This document shows positions 27,422 to 36,744 of a DNA stretch of 43,304 nucleotides, piece by piece (the first letter of the stretch is position 1; each line of letters opens with the position of its first letter). The position numbers and the translations under genes were made by a program. Origin of the DNA: Marinimicrococcus flavescens (GTDB lineage: Bacteria; Pseudomonadota; Alphaproteobacteria; Geminicoccales; Geminicoccaceae); contig JARGEQ010000013.1 of the NCBI GenBank assembly GCA_029211145.1, positions 1 to 43,304 on the forward strand. Direction: 5' to 3'. Under the pieces are notes generated by a model that was not told where the DNA came from, did not search any database, and saw only the letters and a program-made list of their open reading frames with translations.

Positions 27422-28714
27422 ATGGGCGGTGGGCAGGTTCTGGAGGCGCTGGCCCAGGGGCGCTGGATCGACCCGGCCACAAGACGGCCGGTGCGCCTGC
27501 CCCTGCCCCGCCTCGCCCTCGAGCCGAGCCTCGCGGGCGGCGAGGCGGAGCTGGTGGCCAGGGCCGGGCTCGCCGGGGCCATCACCGTGGTCTGCGACGA
27601 GAACACCGTGGAGGCGATGGGCCGGAGGGTGGCGGCAGCCCTTCCCGGCAGCGAGACGCTCGTCCTTGAGCGGCCCCATGCCGACATCGCCACCGCCGAC
27701 GCGCTGATCGGGCGCACCCGGCACGCCGACGCCCTGGTCGCGGTGGGCTCGGGCACCATTAACGATCTGTGCAAGCAGGCGGCCCGGCAGCGCGGCATCC
27801 CCTTTGCCGTGTTCGCGACCGCCCCCTCGATGAACGGCTATGTCACGGCCACCGCCTCGCTCGCCAAGGGACGGCTCAAGCTCAGCCTGCCAGCAGTGGC
27901 GCCCAGAGGCGCGTTCTTCGATCTCGGTGTGCTGGCCGCCGCCCCCTTGCGGCTGCGCCGGGCGGGGCTTGGCGACGTCATCTGCCGGACCACCGCGCAG
28001 ACCGACTGGCTGCTCGCGCATCTCCTGCACGACAGCCCCTACCTGCCCTCCTGCTTCGCGCTGCAGGCCGAGGAGGAAGCGGCGCTGCTGGGGGCCGTAC
28101 CGGAGCTCGTGGCGGGCGAGCACGGGGCGGTAGCCAGCCTTACCCGGCTTTTGGTGCTGGGCGGGGCGGCGATGCTGCTGGCGGGCTCCAGCGCGCCTGC
28201 CTCCCAGGGCGAGCACCTGGTCAGCCACTATGTCGATCTCCTGGCCGCACCGCATCCGGGCACGCTGCACGGCGAGCAGGTGGCAGCGGCGACATTGGCG
28301 ATGGCCCGGCTGCAGGAGCGGATTCTCTCGTCCTCCTGCGCGCCCCGCCTGACGGCACCGCCGCTCGACGAGGCGGCCTTCGAGCGCCGTTTCGGCGTCT
28401 TTGCCGGCGACTGCATCGCCGCGAGCCGCGCCAAGGCCCCCGAGCCGGACGCCCTTGCGGCGCTGAGCCGACGCCTCGCCGATGAGTGGCAGGAGGTCCG
28501 GGGCGAGCTGCGCGCCGCCATGCTGCCGCTGGGCGAGCTCGAGCGGGTCTTCGCCGAGGGCGGCCTGCCGTCGACAGGGGCCGATCTCGGCCTCGATCCC
28601 ACCTTCTGGCGGCAGGCGGTGGCCCATGCGCGCGAGACCCGCGACCGCTACACTTTTCTCGACCTGGCGGCCGAGGCGGGGATGCTCGGCGATTTCGCAG
28701 CACTGCAGTGCTGA
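27422..28714 (+). CDS. Glycerol-1-phosphate dehydrogenase-like oxidoreductase (EgsA/AraM family)
   Basis: A 430-residue metal-dependent dehydrogenase of the type III alcohol dehydrogenase superfamily. The nucleotide site is ALVAVGSGTINDLCK (about 103-117), followed by TAPSMNGYVTATASL. Metal ligands appear in the Asp of RAGLGDVICR, the His of SQGEHLVSHYVD and the His of HPGTLHGEQV. Relatives reduce dihydroxyacetone phosphate to sn-glycerol 1-phosphate (archaeal EgsA, Bacillus AraM). Here it is inside a catabolic operon, 10 nt after the M20 hydrolase, so a related sugar-phosphate-like or hydroxy-acid substrate is as likely. Confidence 0.85.
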   Translation: MGGGQVLEALAQGRWIDPATRRPVRLPLPRLALEPSLAGGEAELVARAGLAGAITVVCDENTVEAMGRRVAAALPGSETLVLERPHADIATADALIGRTRHADALVAVGSGTINDLCKQAARQRGIPFAVFATAPSMNGYVTATASLAKGRLKLSLPAVAPRGAFFDLGVLAAAPLRLRRAGLGDVICRTTAQTDWLLAHLLHDSPYLPSCFALQAEEEAALLGAVPELVAGEHGAVASLTRLLVLGGAAMLLAGSSAPASQGEHLVSHYVDLLAAPHPGTLHGEQVAAATLAMARLQERILSSSCAPRLTAPPLDEAAFERRFGVFAGDCIAASRAKAPEPDALAALSRRLADEWQEVRGELRAAMLPLGELERVFAEGGLPSTGADLGLDPTFWRQAVAHARETRDRYTFLDLAAEAGMLGDFAALQC

Positions 28715-28800
28715 AGGGCGGGTTGGCGCGCCGCCCCTGCCCGGGCTAGCACTCGCACGGATGCAGACGAATGAACGGCAGGGACAAGGGAGAGCTGGCG

Positions 28801-29955
28801 ATGGCGGACTATGATGTGATCCTGCGCGGCGGACGCGTGCTCGATCCGGGCGGCGGCGTCGACGAGGTGGCCGACATCGCCTTCAAGGACGGCAAGGTGG
28901 CGGCCATCGGTGCTGCCGTGGGTGCCGGCAGCGCGGAGCGCGAGCGCGACGTGTCGGGTGCGATCGTCATGCCTGGCATGATCGACTTCCACACCCACGT
29001 CTACTGGGGCGGCGCCTCGCTGGGCATCGACGCCGACCAGCTCGCCAAGCGCGCCGGCACGACCACCTGGCTCGACGTCGGCACGGCCGGGGCCGGCAAC
29101 TTCATCGGCTTTCGAAAGCACGTCATCGAGCGCAGCCAGACCAAGATCTTCGCCTATCTGCACGTCTCATTCGCCGGCATCTACGCCTTCTCCAAGGACG
29201 TGATGATCGGCGAGTCCTGGGAGATGCGCCTGCTCGATGCCGCGGCCTGCGCCAAGGTGGCGGCCGAGCATCCCGACGTCATCAAGGGCATCAAGGTCCG
29301 CATCGGCGCCAACACTAGCGGCGTCAACGGCATCGCCCCCCTCTACCTCGCCATCGAGGCCGCCGACCGGGCGGGCCTGCCGGTGATGTGCCACATCGAC
29401 CGGCCCCCGCCGCGCTATGTCGACGTGCTCAAGGTGCTGCGCCCGGGCGACATCCTCACCCACTGCTTCAAGCCGTTCCCCAACGCGCCCACCTACGCAA
29501 ACGGCGAGATCCGCGAGGGCGTGTGGGAGGCGCGCGAGAAGGGTGTCATCTTCGACATCGCCCACGGCATGGGCTCGTTCAGCTTCGAGGTCGCCGAGCA
29601 CATGCTCAAGGCGGGCTTCATGCCCGACGTCATCAGCTCCGACGTGCACTCGCTGTGCATCGACGGGCCCGCCTACGACAATCTCGAGACCATGAGCAAG
29701 TTCCTGGCGCTGGGCATGCCGGTGCCCGACATCGTCCGCGCCGTCACCGAGGCGCCGGCGAAGCTCCTGATGCGCCCCGACCTGGGCGACCTGACGGTCG
29801 GCACCACCGGCGATGCCACGATCCTGCGGATCGAGGGCGGCACGCACCGCTACAAGGACGTGACCGGCGCCGAGCGGACGGGCGACAAGCGCTTCGTTCT
29901 CGACAGCGTGGTCCTCGACGGCAAGCTCTGGCACGAGGTGCCGCAGCAGCGCTGA
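28801..29955 (+). CDS. EF_0837/AHA_3915-type amidohydrolase
   Basis: A 384-residue amidohydrolase-superfamily enzyme (TIM barrel with a small N-terminal beta domain, DYDVILRGGRVLDPGG). Metal ligands are HTHVYWGG (H-x-H, about 65-67), the Lys in IKGIKVRIG, His in VMCHIDRPP, His in LTHCFKPF, and Asp in ISSDVHSLCIDGP. Family members deacetylate or hydrolyse cyclic or N-acylated amino-acid-like compounds; this subgroup's substrate is unsettled. ATG 28801 follows AGGGAGA at 6-7 nt spacing; an upstream ATG (28771) is less well placed. It is the last gene of the operon and faces cueR. Confidence 0.9.
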   Translation: MADYDVILRGGRVLDPGGGVDEVADIAFKDGKVAAIGAAVGAGSAERERDVSGAIVMPGMIDFHTHVYWGGASLGIDADQLAKRAGTTTWLDVGTAGAGNFIGFRKHVIERSQTKIFAYLHVSFAGIYAFSKDVMIGESWEMRLLDAAACAKVAAEHPDVIKGIKVRIGANTSGVNGIAPLYLAIEAADRAGLPVMCHIDRPPPRYVDVLKVLRPGDILTHCFKPFPNAPTYANGEIREGVWEAREKGVIFDIAHGMGSFSFEVAEHMLKAGFMPDVISSDVHSLCIDGPAYDNLETMSKFLALGMPVPDIVRAVTEAPAKLLMRPDLGDLTVGTTGDATILRIEGGTHRYKDVTGAERTGDKRFVLDSVVLDGKLWHEVPQQR

Positions 29956-29964
29956 GGCGGCAGC

Positions 29965-29989
29965 GGCGGCCGGCTCAGTCCCGGCCGCC
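29965..29989. terminator. terminator between the catabolic operon and cueR
   Basis: Nine-bp perfect stem GGCGGCCGG / CCGGCCGCC with a 7-nt loop, followed on the plus strand by CTTCCCTTCTC. It starts 10 nt beyond the amidohydrolase stop and overlaps the last codons of the convergent cueR. Confidence 0.6.
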
Positions 29990-30397
29990 CTTCCCTTCTC
30001 CCGCCCTCGCGAGATCGGAGAGAATTGGGCAGTCCGGCCGCTCGTCGCCATGACAGCGTTCGGCCAGATCGGCCAGCGTGTCGCGCATGGCGCGCAGCTC
30101 GGCGATCTTGGCCTCGATGTCCTCGATCCGGGCGAGCGCCAGCGACTTGACCTCCGCACTGGCGCGGCCCCTGTCCTGCCACAGGGCCAGCAGCCCGCGG
30201 CAGTCCTCCACCGAGAAGCCCAGCGAGCGGGCGCGCTGGATGAAGGCCAAAGTCGCGAGATCCCGCTCGCCGTAGCGGCGATAACCCGCCTCGGAGCGGG
30301 CCGGCGCCGGCAGCAGCCCGATCTCCTCGTAGTAGCGGATGGTCTTGGGGGGCAGGCCCGAGCGCGCCGCCGCCTGGCCGATATTGAGCCCGCTCAC
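29975..30397 (-). CDS. cueR: CueR/HmrR-type copper-responsive MerR regulator
   Basis: A 140-residue MerR protein. The helix-turn-helix LNIGQAAARSGLPPKTIRYYEEIGLL (described as LNIGQAA, then KTIRYYEE) is at the N-terminus, followed by RYGERDL and a dimerisation helix. The metal loop C115-HGDERPD-C123 keeps the C-x7-C spacing and C-terminal PI of the CueR class (E. coli C112/C120), which binds Cu(I), Ag(I) or Au(I). The GTG at 30397 is 7 nt after the tolC stop, so it is cotranscribed with tolC. No classical CueR operator dyad is visible in the tolC upstream region. Confidence 0.88.
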   Translation of the reverse strand: MSGLNIGQAAARSGLPPKTIRYYEEIGLLPAPARSEAGYRRYGERDLATLAFIQRARSLGFSVEDCRGLLALWQDRGRASAEVKSLALARIEDIEAKIAELRAMRDTLADLAERCHGDERPDCPILSDLARAGEGKGGRD

Positions 30398-30404
30398 CGC
30401 CGGC

Positions 30405-31787
30405 TCAGGGCGCCCCCGCGAGATCGTCCAGGCCGAAGAGGCGGTTGCGCGTGCGCTGGTAGTAGGCTTGCGCATCGTAGGGCTCCACCGGCAGCTCGAG
30501 GTCGACGACCGTCAGCTCGCCGGTCGCCGCCTTGAGCTGATAGGCGGCGGTGATCTCGGTGCGCTGCGCCCGCACGAGGTTGACCTGCGACTCGAACAGC
30601 TCCTGCTCGGCGTCCAGCACGTCGAGCACCGTGCGCACGCCCACCAGGTTCTCCTCCTCGACGCCCTTGAGGGCGATGTCGTTGGCGCGGACCTCGGAGC
30701 GGAACGCGTCGATGGCCGCGGTCGCGGCGAGAAGCTGGTCGTAGGCCGAGGCGGCCCGCTCCTGCACGGTGCGGTGGGCGAGCTCGAGATCGTTGCGGCG
30801 CTGCCGCACGATCTGCCGGTTCTGGCGCACCCGGGCATACTCGCCGCCGCCCTGGTAGAGCGGGATGGTGACGTTGATCCCCACGCTGCCCTGGCGCTGC
30901 CATTCGAGGCTGGTGGTGGGCTCGTCGACATAGGCGAGATCGGCGGAGAGATCGACGCTCGGCAGCAGGTCGGCGCGCGCGACGTCGACGTCGTCGCGGG
31001 CCGCCGAAAGGGCGAAGGTGGCCTGGATGACCTCGGGGTTGGTCTCCGCCAGCGCCTGCGCCTCGGCGAGACTCGAAGGCAGCGGCGGCAGGTCCTTCGG
31101 CTGCTCCAGCTCGCCGGGCTTCTTGCCGATCACCCGCTCGTAGAACGCATAGGAGCTGGCGAGGTTCGCCTTGGCCGCCTCGACATCGGCGCGGGCGCGC
31201 GACAGCCGCGCCTCGGCCTGCGCCACGTCGGTGCGGGCGAGATCGCCCACCTGGAAGCGGTCGCGGGTGGCCTGGAGCTGCCTCTTGAGCCGCGTCTCGT
31301 TGTTCAGCGCCAGCTCCAGCACGGCGCGGTCGCGCCACGCCGCCGTATAGGCGTCGATCGCCTCGAGCAGCACGCTCTGCTCGAGGGCCAGCAGGTTGGC
31401 CCGCTCGGCGCGGACGAGGTTCTCTGCGCGGTTGGTGGCGGCCACCGTGCCGCCGCCCTGATAGAGGTTCTGCCGGGCGTTGAGGCCGATACGGCTGGTG
31501 TCGCGGTCCGAATCGATCGTGTCGGGCGCGTCCAGCAGGCGACCCTGGCCGCGCACTGCCTCCGCGCCGGCGTCGATGAAGACCCGGGGCCGCCAGCCGG
31601 AGAGCGCCTGGGGCACCAGCTCGTCGGTGGCGTTCAGCCGGGCACGGCCGCCTTCGAGGCGCGGGTTGGTGAGGTAGGTCTGCACCAGGGCCTCGCGCAG
31701 GTCGTCGGCCAGGACGACGGCCGGAGAGGCGAGGGCGACGGCCGCCACCAGCGCGAACAGTGCTCCGGAACTCGCGCGTATGCCCAC
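30405..31787 (-). CDS. tolC: TolC-family outer-membrane efflux channel
   Basis: A 460-residue outer-membrane factor. A Sec leader (GTG start, ALFALVAAVALASPAVVLA) is followed by DDLREALVQTYLTNPRL, the TolC N-terminal signature, then two long repeats of coiled-coil helices (for example ARTDVAQAEARLSRARADV). A second repeat has TNPEVIQATFALSAARDDV and VRTVLDVLDAEQEL. The start is fixed by GGAGG 4 nt before GTG 31785-31787. It forms the exit duct of tripartite pumps, plausibly the RND pair at 38436-42741. Coupling to cueR suggests a link with copper stress. It shares a 97-bp divergent region with dinB. Confidence 0.93.
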   Translation of the reverse strand: MGIRASSGALFALVAAVALASPAVVLADDLREALVQTYLTNPRLEGGRARLNATDELVPQALSGWRPRVFIDAGAEAVRGQGRLLDAPDTIDSDRDTSRIGLNARQNLYQGGGTVAATNRAENLVRAERANLLALEQSVLLEAIDAYTAAWRDRAVLELALNNETRLKRQLQATRDRFQVGDLARTDVAQAEARLSRARADVEAAKANLASSYAFYERVIGKKPGELEQPKDLPPLPSSLAEAQALAETNPEVIQATFALSAARDDVDVARADLLPSVDLSADLAYVDEPTTSLEWQRQGSVGINVTIPLYQGGGEYARVRQNRQIVRQRRNDLELAHRTVQERAASAYDQLLAATAAIDAFRSEVRANDIALKGVEEENLVGVRTVLDVLDAEQELFESQVNLVRAQRTEITAAYQLKAATGELTVVDLELPVEPYDAQAYYQRTRNRLFGLDDLAGAP

Positions 31788-31884
31788 GGTACCTCCAATG
31801 CTGCAGCGACGCGCCAGCGACGTCGACCATGTGCGGCGAAGAAGGTAGGTTCCCGGTCCGCGCCGAGGCAAGTGCCACGGGGGC

Positions 31885-33041
<1,157 letters not shown>

Positions 33042-33051
<10 letters not shown>

Positions 33052-33773
33052 TCGCAGACCTGCAGATAGAGCTCGACGAAGCCGCGCCGCCGCGATGCCT
33101 CGGCGCGGAACAGATACTCCTTGCCGTCGAGCACAACGCCATGCTCGAGCGGCAGCACACCCGCCACGCTGTCGGCAGCCCCCCCGGGCCCGCGCAGCGC
33201 CAGCTCGACCGGCTGGGCGGGATCGAACCAGGCCTCCGCCCGGCCCTGGGCATCGCGGACGCTCACCCCCTTGCCGGTGATCTCGAACGGTCCGGCGGCA
33301 AAGCGCGCTGCACCGGAATCGCGGCTGATCGGCGTTGCCAGCAGAAGCCGCCTGGTCTCGGTCCCGGGCGCGCAGCTGCGCTCGCGGGCGAGCGGATCGA
33401 TGGCCTGGGCGATCCGCGCCGGCTCCACCCCGGCGGCGAGCTTGCGCTGGACCAGGAGGGCCAGAGGCCGGATGGGCGGCGGCAGGTCCTCGGCGGTAAC
33501 CGGCGGCGGCGAGGCGGCCGCGGCCCGCTCCCGCTCCAGCTTCTGCTCGAGCGCGGCCAGCTGGACGCTGGTCTTGCGGCCGACCTCGCGCTGGTCCTCG
33601 AGATCGGCCAGGAGCCGGCCGATCTCGACGGCGTTCTGGCTGAGGCCGGCGCGGTAGGCGGCGCCGACGCTCAGCACGTAGAAGGCCGCGAGCGCGAATG
33701 CCATGACGACCCCGATTATCAAGCGACGGCGGCGGCGGCGGCGCTCGAGGCCAAGCGTGGCATAGGTACGCAT
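33042..33773 (-). CDS. membrane-anchored hypothetical protein
   Basis: A 243-residue protein I cannot name. It has a short basic N-terminus (ERRRRRRRLIIG), one transmembrane helix (about 18-43), a coiled-coil-like stretch (about 50-85), a Pro-rich linker, and a C-terminal globular part with two cysteines (CAPGTE near 134 and VCDYP at the end) that could form a disulphide in the periplasm. The layout suggests a type II inner-membrane protein of the envelope. It lies 16 nt after ppsR on the same strand and overlaps the dinB end. Confidence 0.75.
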
Positions 33774-33789
33774 CGTGGGCCGACGCCCC

Positions 33790-34671
33790 TCAGGACTGCT
33801 CGGTGCCGAGGCTCGACATCAGGTTGGCGCCGAGCGCGCCCAGCTCCGGATTGCGCTGCACCTGGAGCATCTGGAGGATCGCCGCCGCGGTCTCCTCGAC
33901 CGAGCGGCGGGTGACGTCGATCTCCGGCCAACCCATTCGCGCGAACAGCCGGCGCGCCACCAGGAGCTCGTCGCGGACCCGGTCGAGGTCGGCATAGTCG
34001 CCGCCGAAGCGGCCGGCATCCGTCGGGCTGAGGCCCAGCATCTGCTGGCGGCTCTCGCGGATCTGCACCAGCGCGTCGGGATTGATCGTCAGGCCCACCA
34101 CGAGCGGGCCGCTGATCTTCTCTATCTGCGCCATCTGCGGCATGTCGGGCACGAGCGGGATGTTGCCCGCCTTGAGCCCGCGATTGGCAAGATAGACGCA
34201 AGTCGGGGTCTTGGACGTCCGCGAGACGCCGACCAGCACGACATCGGCCTTGTCGAGCTCGCCCACGAACTGGCCGTCGTCGTGGCGCATGGCGAAGTCC
34301 ATGGCCTCGATCCGCGAGAAATATCCGGCGTCCATCATGTGCTGCTTGCCGATCTGCGGGCGGCCCGCCGAGCCCAGCAGCTGGGTCAGCGAGTTCATGA
34401 CCGAATCGAGCACCGGCACGCAAGGCAGGTTCAAGGCCCGGCAGCGCTCATGCAGATGGTAGCGCAGCTCGGGCGAGACCAGCGTGTAGATCACCAGGCC
34501 GGGCAGCGCCTCGACGATGCCCATGACCTTCTCGAGCTGGTTCGTGGTGCGCACGAAGAACCAGACATGCTCGACCGGTACCACGTCCTCGAACTGGGAC
34601 ACGGCGGCTCTGGCGACCGTGGTGACGGTCTCGCCGGTGGAGTCGGAGATAAGATGCAGGTGCAGCCGCAA
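33790..34671 (-). CDS. ppsR: Pyruvate, phosphate dikinase regulatory protein (DUF299)
   Basis: A 293-residue bifunctional kinase/pyrophosphorylase of the DUF299 family. It opens with LHLISDSTGETV and has the P-loop-like GVSRTSKTPT (about 150-159), NIPLVPDMP and the C-terminal VEETAAAIL. It phosphorylates and dephosphorylates PEP synthase or pyruvate phosphate dikinase. TTG 34671 is chosen: TTGGAG stands 6 nt before it and the family starts just ahead of LHLISDSTGE; TTG 34683 is the longer alternative. In Caulobacter and Rickettsia this family flanks the replication origin opposite hemE, as here. Confidence 0.92.
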   Translation of the reverse strand: MRLHLHLISDSTGETVTTVARAAVSQFEDVVPVEHVWFFVRTTNQLEKVMGIVEALPGLVIYTLVSPELRYHLHERCRALNLPCVPVLDSVMNSLTQLLGSAGRPQIGKQHMMDAGYFSRIEAMDFAMRHDDGQFVGELDKADVVLVGVSRTSKTPTCVYLANRGLKAGNIPLVPDMPQMAQIEKISGPLVVGLTINPDALVQIRESRQQMLGLSPTDAGRFGGDYADLDRVRDELLVARRLFARMGWPEIDVTRRSVEETAAAILQMLQVQRNPELGALGANLMSSLGTEQS

Positions 34672-35060
34672 CGAGGGCTCCAAACACGGGGGGTAAGACG
34701 TGGACTTGCCTGTGGATGAATTGGGGCCAGATCCAGCTTGTGACCATTGCCCCCTCGCGTCCAGCGGTCATCCACCGGGGCAAGATGTCCGGGAGGCTTT
34801 TTCGCGGGGGTGTGGGAGAACCTCCCTGGGCAGCCGATTATCCCCAGCATCCACGACCCCCACAAGATGCGGGACTCGCTTGCCGAATCAGGCAGATGCG
34901 CCGAGAAGGCAGGGGCTTTTCCGCCACCCCGACCGCCGCCCGGCGGCGCTGGATGAAACTGGGGACAACCGGCCGCTGGCCGATAATCCCCACAATCCCC
35001 CAGCCATCATCAACCTCATCCTTTTTTAGAATCTTAGAATCTAGAATCTTGAGGGTAGCC
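34672..35060. other. probable chromosomal origin of replication (oriC)
   Basis: Non-coding segment between divergent ppsR and hemE, the context of the Caulobacter origin. Near-matches to the DnaA box TTATCCACA: TCATCCACA (minus, 34711-34719), TCATCCACC (34768-34776), TTATCCCCA (34838-34846), GCATCCACG (34847-34855), TTGTCCCCA (minus, 34960-34968) and TAATCCCCA (34984-34992). An AT-rich stretch at 35021-35051 would serve for unwinding. GANTC sites fall at 34873, 34885, 35029, 35037 and 35044. No TTAA-N7-TTAA CtrA box is present. The call rests on context plus box clustering; each box alone is imperfect. Confidence 0.8.
35027..35048 (+). repeat. three TAGAATC direct repeats with GANTC sites
   Basis: TAGAATC occurs at 35027-35033, 35035-35041 and 35042-35048. 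Each contains GAATC, a CcrM-type methylation site, and TAGAAT resembles a -10 element. The array lies within the AT-rich end of the probable origin and 12 nt before the hemE start, so methylation, unwinding and hemE transcription could meet here. Confidence 0.7.
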
Positions 35061-36128
35061 GTGCAGCACGAGAACTCGACGAACCCGATGCCGAAAAAGC
35101 GCCTGCTGGCGCGTCTCGCCGGCGAGACGGAAGGGCGGCCGCCGGTCTGGCTGATGCGCCAGGCGGGCCGCTATCTTCCCGAATATCGCGAGGTCAGGGC
35201 GCAGGCCGGCGGGTTCCTCGACCTGTGCTACACGCCCGAGCTCGCGGTAGAGGTCACTCTCCAGCCGATCCGGCGCTTCGGCTTCGACGCCTCGATCCTG
35301 TTCTCCGACATTCTCGTGGTGCCTCACGCGCTCGGCGCCGATCTGCGCTTCGTCGAGGGCGAGGGTCCGCGCCTCGAGCCGTTGCGCTCGCGCAAGGATC
35401 TCGAGCGGCTGGACGCCACGCGCCTCCACACCCATCTCGAGCCGGTCTACGAGACGGTCCGCCGGCTGCGGCGGGCGTTGCCGGGCGAGGTGACACTGAT
35501 CGGCTTTGCCGGGGCTCCCTGGACGCTTGCCGCCTACATGGTCGAGGGCGGCGGCTCGCGCGACTATGCGGTGGCGCGCGCCTTCGCCCGGCAGGAGCGC
35601 GGGCTCTTCCAGGAGCTGATCGACCTGCTGACCGACTGCGTCATCGACTATCTCGACGCCCAGGCCCGGGCGGGCGCGGAAGCGCTGCAAATCTTCGACA
35701 GCTGGGCCGGCGTGCTGTCGCCCGGCGAGCAGCGCCGCTGGTGCCTCGAGCCGGCGCGGCGCATCGTCGCGGCGCTGCGCGAGCGTCATCCGCACGTGCC
35801 GGTGCTGCTGTTTCCGCGCGGTGTGGGGCCCGGCTACGCCACGTTCGCGGCGGAAAGCGGCTGCCAGGCCCTGTCGCTCGACACGTCGCTGCCGATGGAG
35901 TGGGCGGCGCGGGAGGTCGGGCACGGCACGCGCCTGTGCCTGCAGGGCAATCTCGATCCGGTGGCGCTGCTCGGGCCGGAGCGCGATATGCTTGACGAGG
36001 CGGCAGCGATCGTGCATGCGGCACGAGGCCGGCCGCTGATCTTCAATCTCGGGCACGGCGTGCTGCAGCAGACCGCACCGGAAAGGGTCGGCGCGCTCGT
36101 TCGCTACTTGCAATCCCTGCCCGGATGA
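35061..36128 (+). CDS. hemE: Uroporphyrinogen decarboxylase
   Basis: A 355-residue haem-pathway enzyme converting uroporphyrinogen III to coproporphyrinogen III. Diagnostic segments are PVWLMRQAGRYLPEYR (about 24-39), FSDILVVPHALG with the catalytic Asp, GFAGAPWTLAAYMVEGGGS, and the C-terminal LQGNLDPVALLG and FNLGHGVLQQT. The GTG at 35061 is preferred because GAGGG is 5 nt upstream; ATG 35088 would give the commoner 346-residue form but lacks a Shine-Dalgarno. Its promoter must lie in or beside the probable origin, as in Caulobacter. Confidence 0.96.
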   Translation: MQHENSTNPMPKKRLLARLAGETEGRPPVWLMRQAGRYLPEYREVRAQAGGFLDLCYTPELAVEVTLQPIRRFGFDASILFSDILVVPHALGADLRFVEGEGPRLEPLRSRKDLERLDATRLHTHLEPVYETVRRLRRALPGEVTLIGFAGAPWTLAAYMVEGGGSRDYAVARAFARQERGLFQELIDLLTDCVIDYLDAQARAGAEALQIFDSWAGVLSPGEQRRWCLEPARRIVAALRERHPHVPVLLFPRGVGPGYATFAAESGCQALSLDTSLPMEWAAREVGHGTRLCLQGNLDPVALLGPERDMLDEAAAIVHAARGRPLIFNLGHGVLQQTAPERVGALVRYLQSLPG

Positions 36129-36267
36129 GCCATGTACGGTGAGGCGTCAGCGTTACGCTGCATCCTGCCGGCAATCCCCCCAAAAACCGATCCGTTGAGC
36201 TTGCGTTGATGGGCACGCCATTCGCTTTGACGATGCGGGTTCGGGGCCTGGGGGTTGCCGGAGCGCG

Positions 36268-36702
36268 ATGATGGGGGATGCGGCGTCGTGGCTGAAGACC
36301 CTGCACATCGTCGCGTTCGCCGCGTGGATGGCGGGCATGTGGTATCTGCCGCGGCTCATGGTCTACCACAGTGACGCCGCGGCCGGCTCGGAGGTGTCCG
36401 AGACCTTCAAGATCATGGAGCGGCGGCTCCTGCGGGCGATAGCCACGCCTGCCATGCTCGTCACCCTGGCCACCGGCTTGGCGATGGCGGGTCTGCAGGG
36501 CTGGTGGTCGGAGGGCTGGCTGCACGCCAAGCTGCTCCTGGTCCTGCTGCTGGCCGCCGCTCACGGGACCCTGGCCGCGCATGTGCGCGGGTTCGCCGCC
36601 GACCGGCGGGAGCGTTCGAGCCGCTGGTATCGGGTATTCAACGAGGTGCCGACCCTGCTTTTCATCGGCATCGTGGTGCTCGTGATCCTCAAGCCCTTCT
36701 AG
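36268..36702 (+). CDS. hemJ: Protoporphyrinogen IX oxidase HemJ
   Basis: A 144-residue, four-helix inner-membrane protein. LKTLHIVAFAAWMAGMWYLPR (9-29) includes the conserved His and Trp positions, followed by the YH motif, KLLLVLLLAAAHG and the diagnostic C-terminus FNEVPTLLFIGIVVLVILKPF (split: FNEVPTLLF, LKPF). HemJ carries out the late oxidation step of haem synthesis in bacteria lacking HemG/HemY. GGAG at 36260-36263 serves ATG 36268 or 36271. It follows hemE by 139 bp with no gene between, and precedes rho by 42 bp. Confidence 0.93.
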   Translation: MMGDAASWLKTLHIVAFAAWMAGMWYLPRLMVYHSDAAAGSEVSETFKIMERRLLRAIATPAMLVTLATGLAMAGLQGWWSEGWLHAKLLLVLLLAAAHGTLAAHVRGFAADRRERSSRWYRVFNEVPTLLFIGIVVLVILKPF

Positions 36703-36744
36703 GAGCCGCCTGCCGGGTCCTCTTTGAAAAACGGGTAAGCGACC

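Noticed and set aside
31788..31884. SOS box or CueR operator in the tolC-dinB divergent region
   Set aside because: No GAAC-N7-GAAC, GTTC-N7-GTTC or ACCTTCC-type dyad with correct spacing is present; GTTCCCGG and AAGGTAGG are isolated half-matches.
34716..35060. An N-terminally extended hemE starting inside the origin region
   Set aside because: The upstream frame is open but its translation has no hemE homology, it would cross the DnaA-like boxes, and GTG 35061 has a well-spaced GAGGG.
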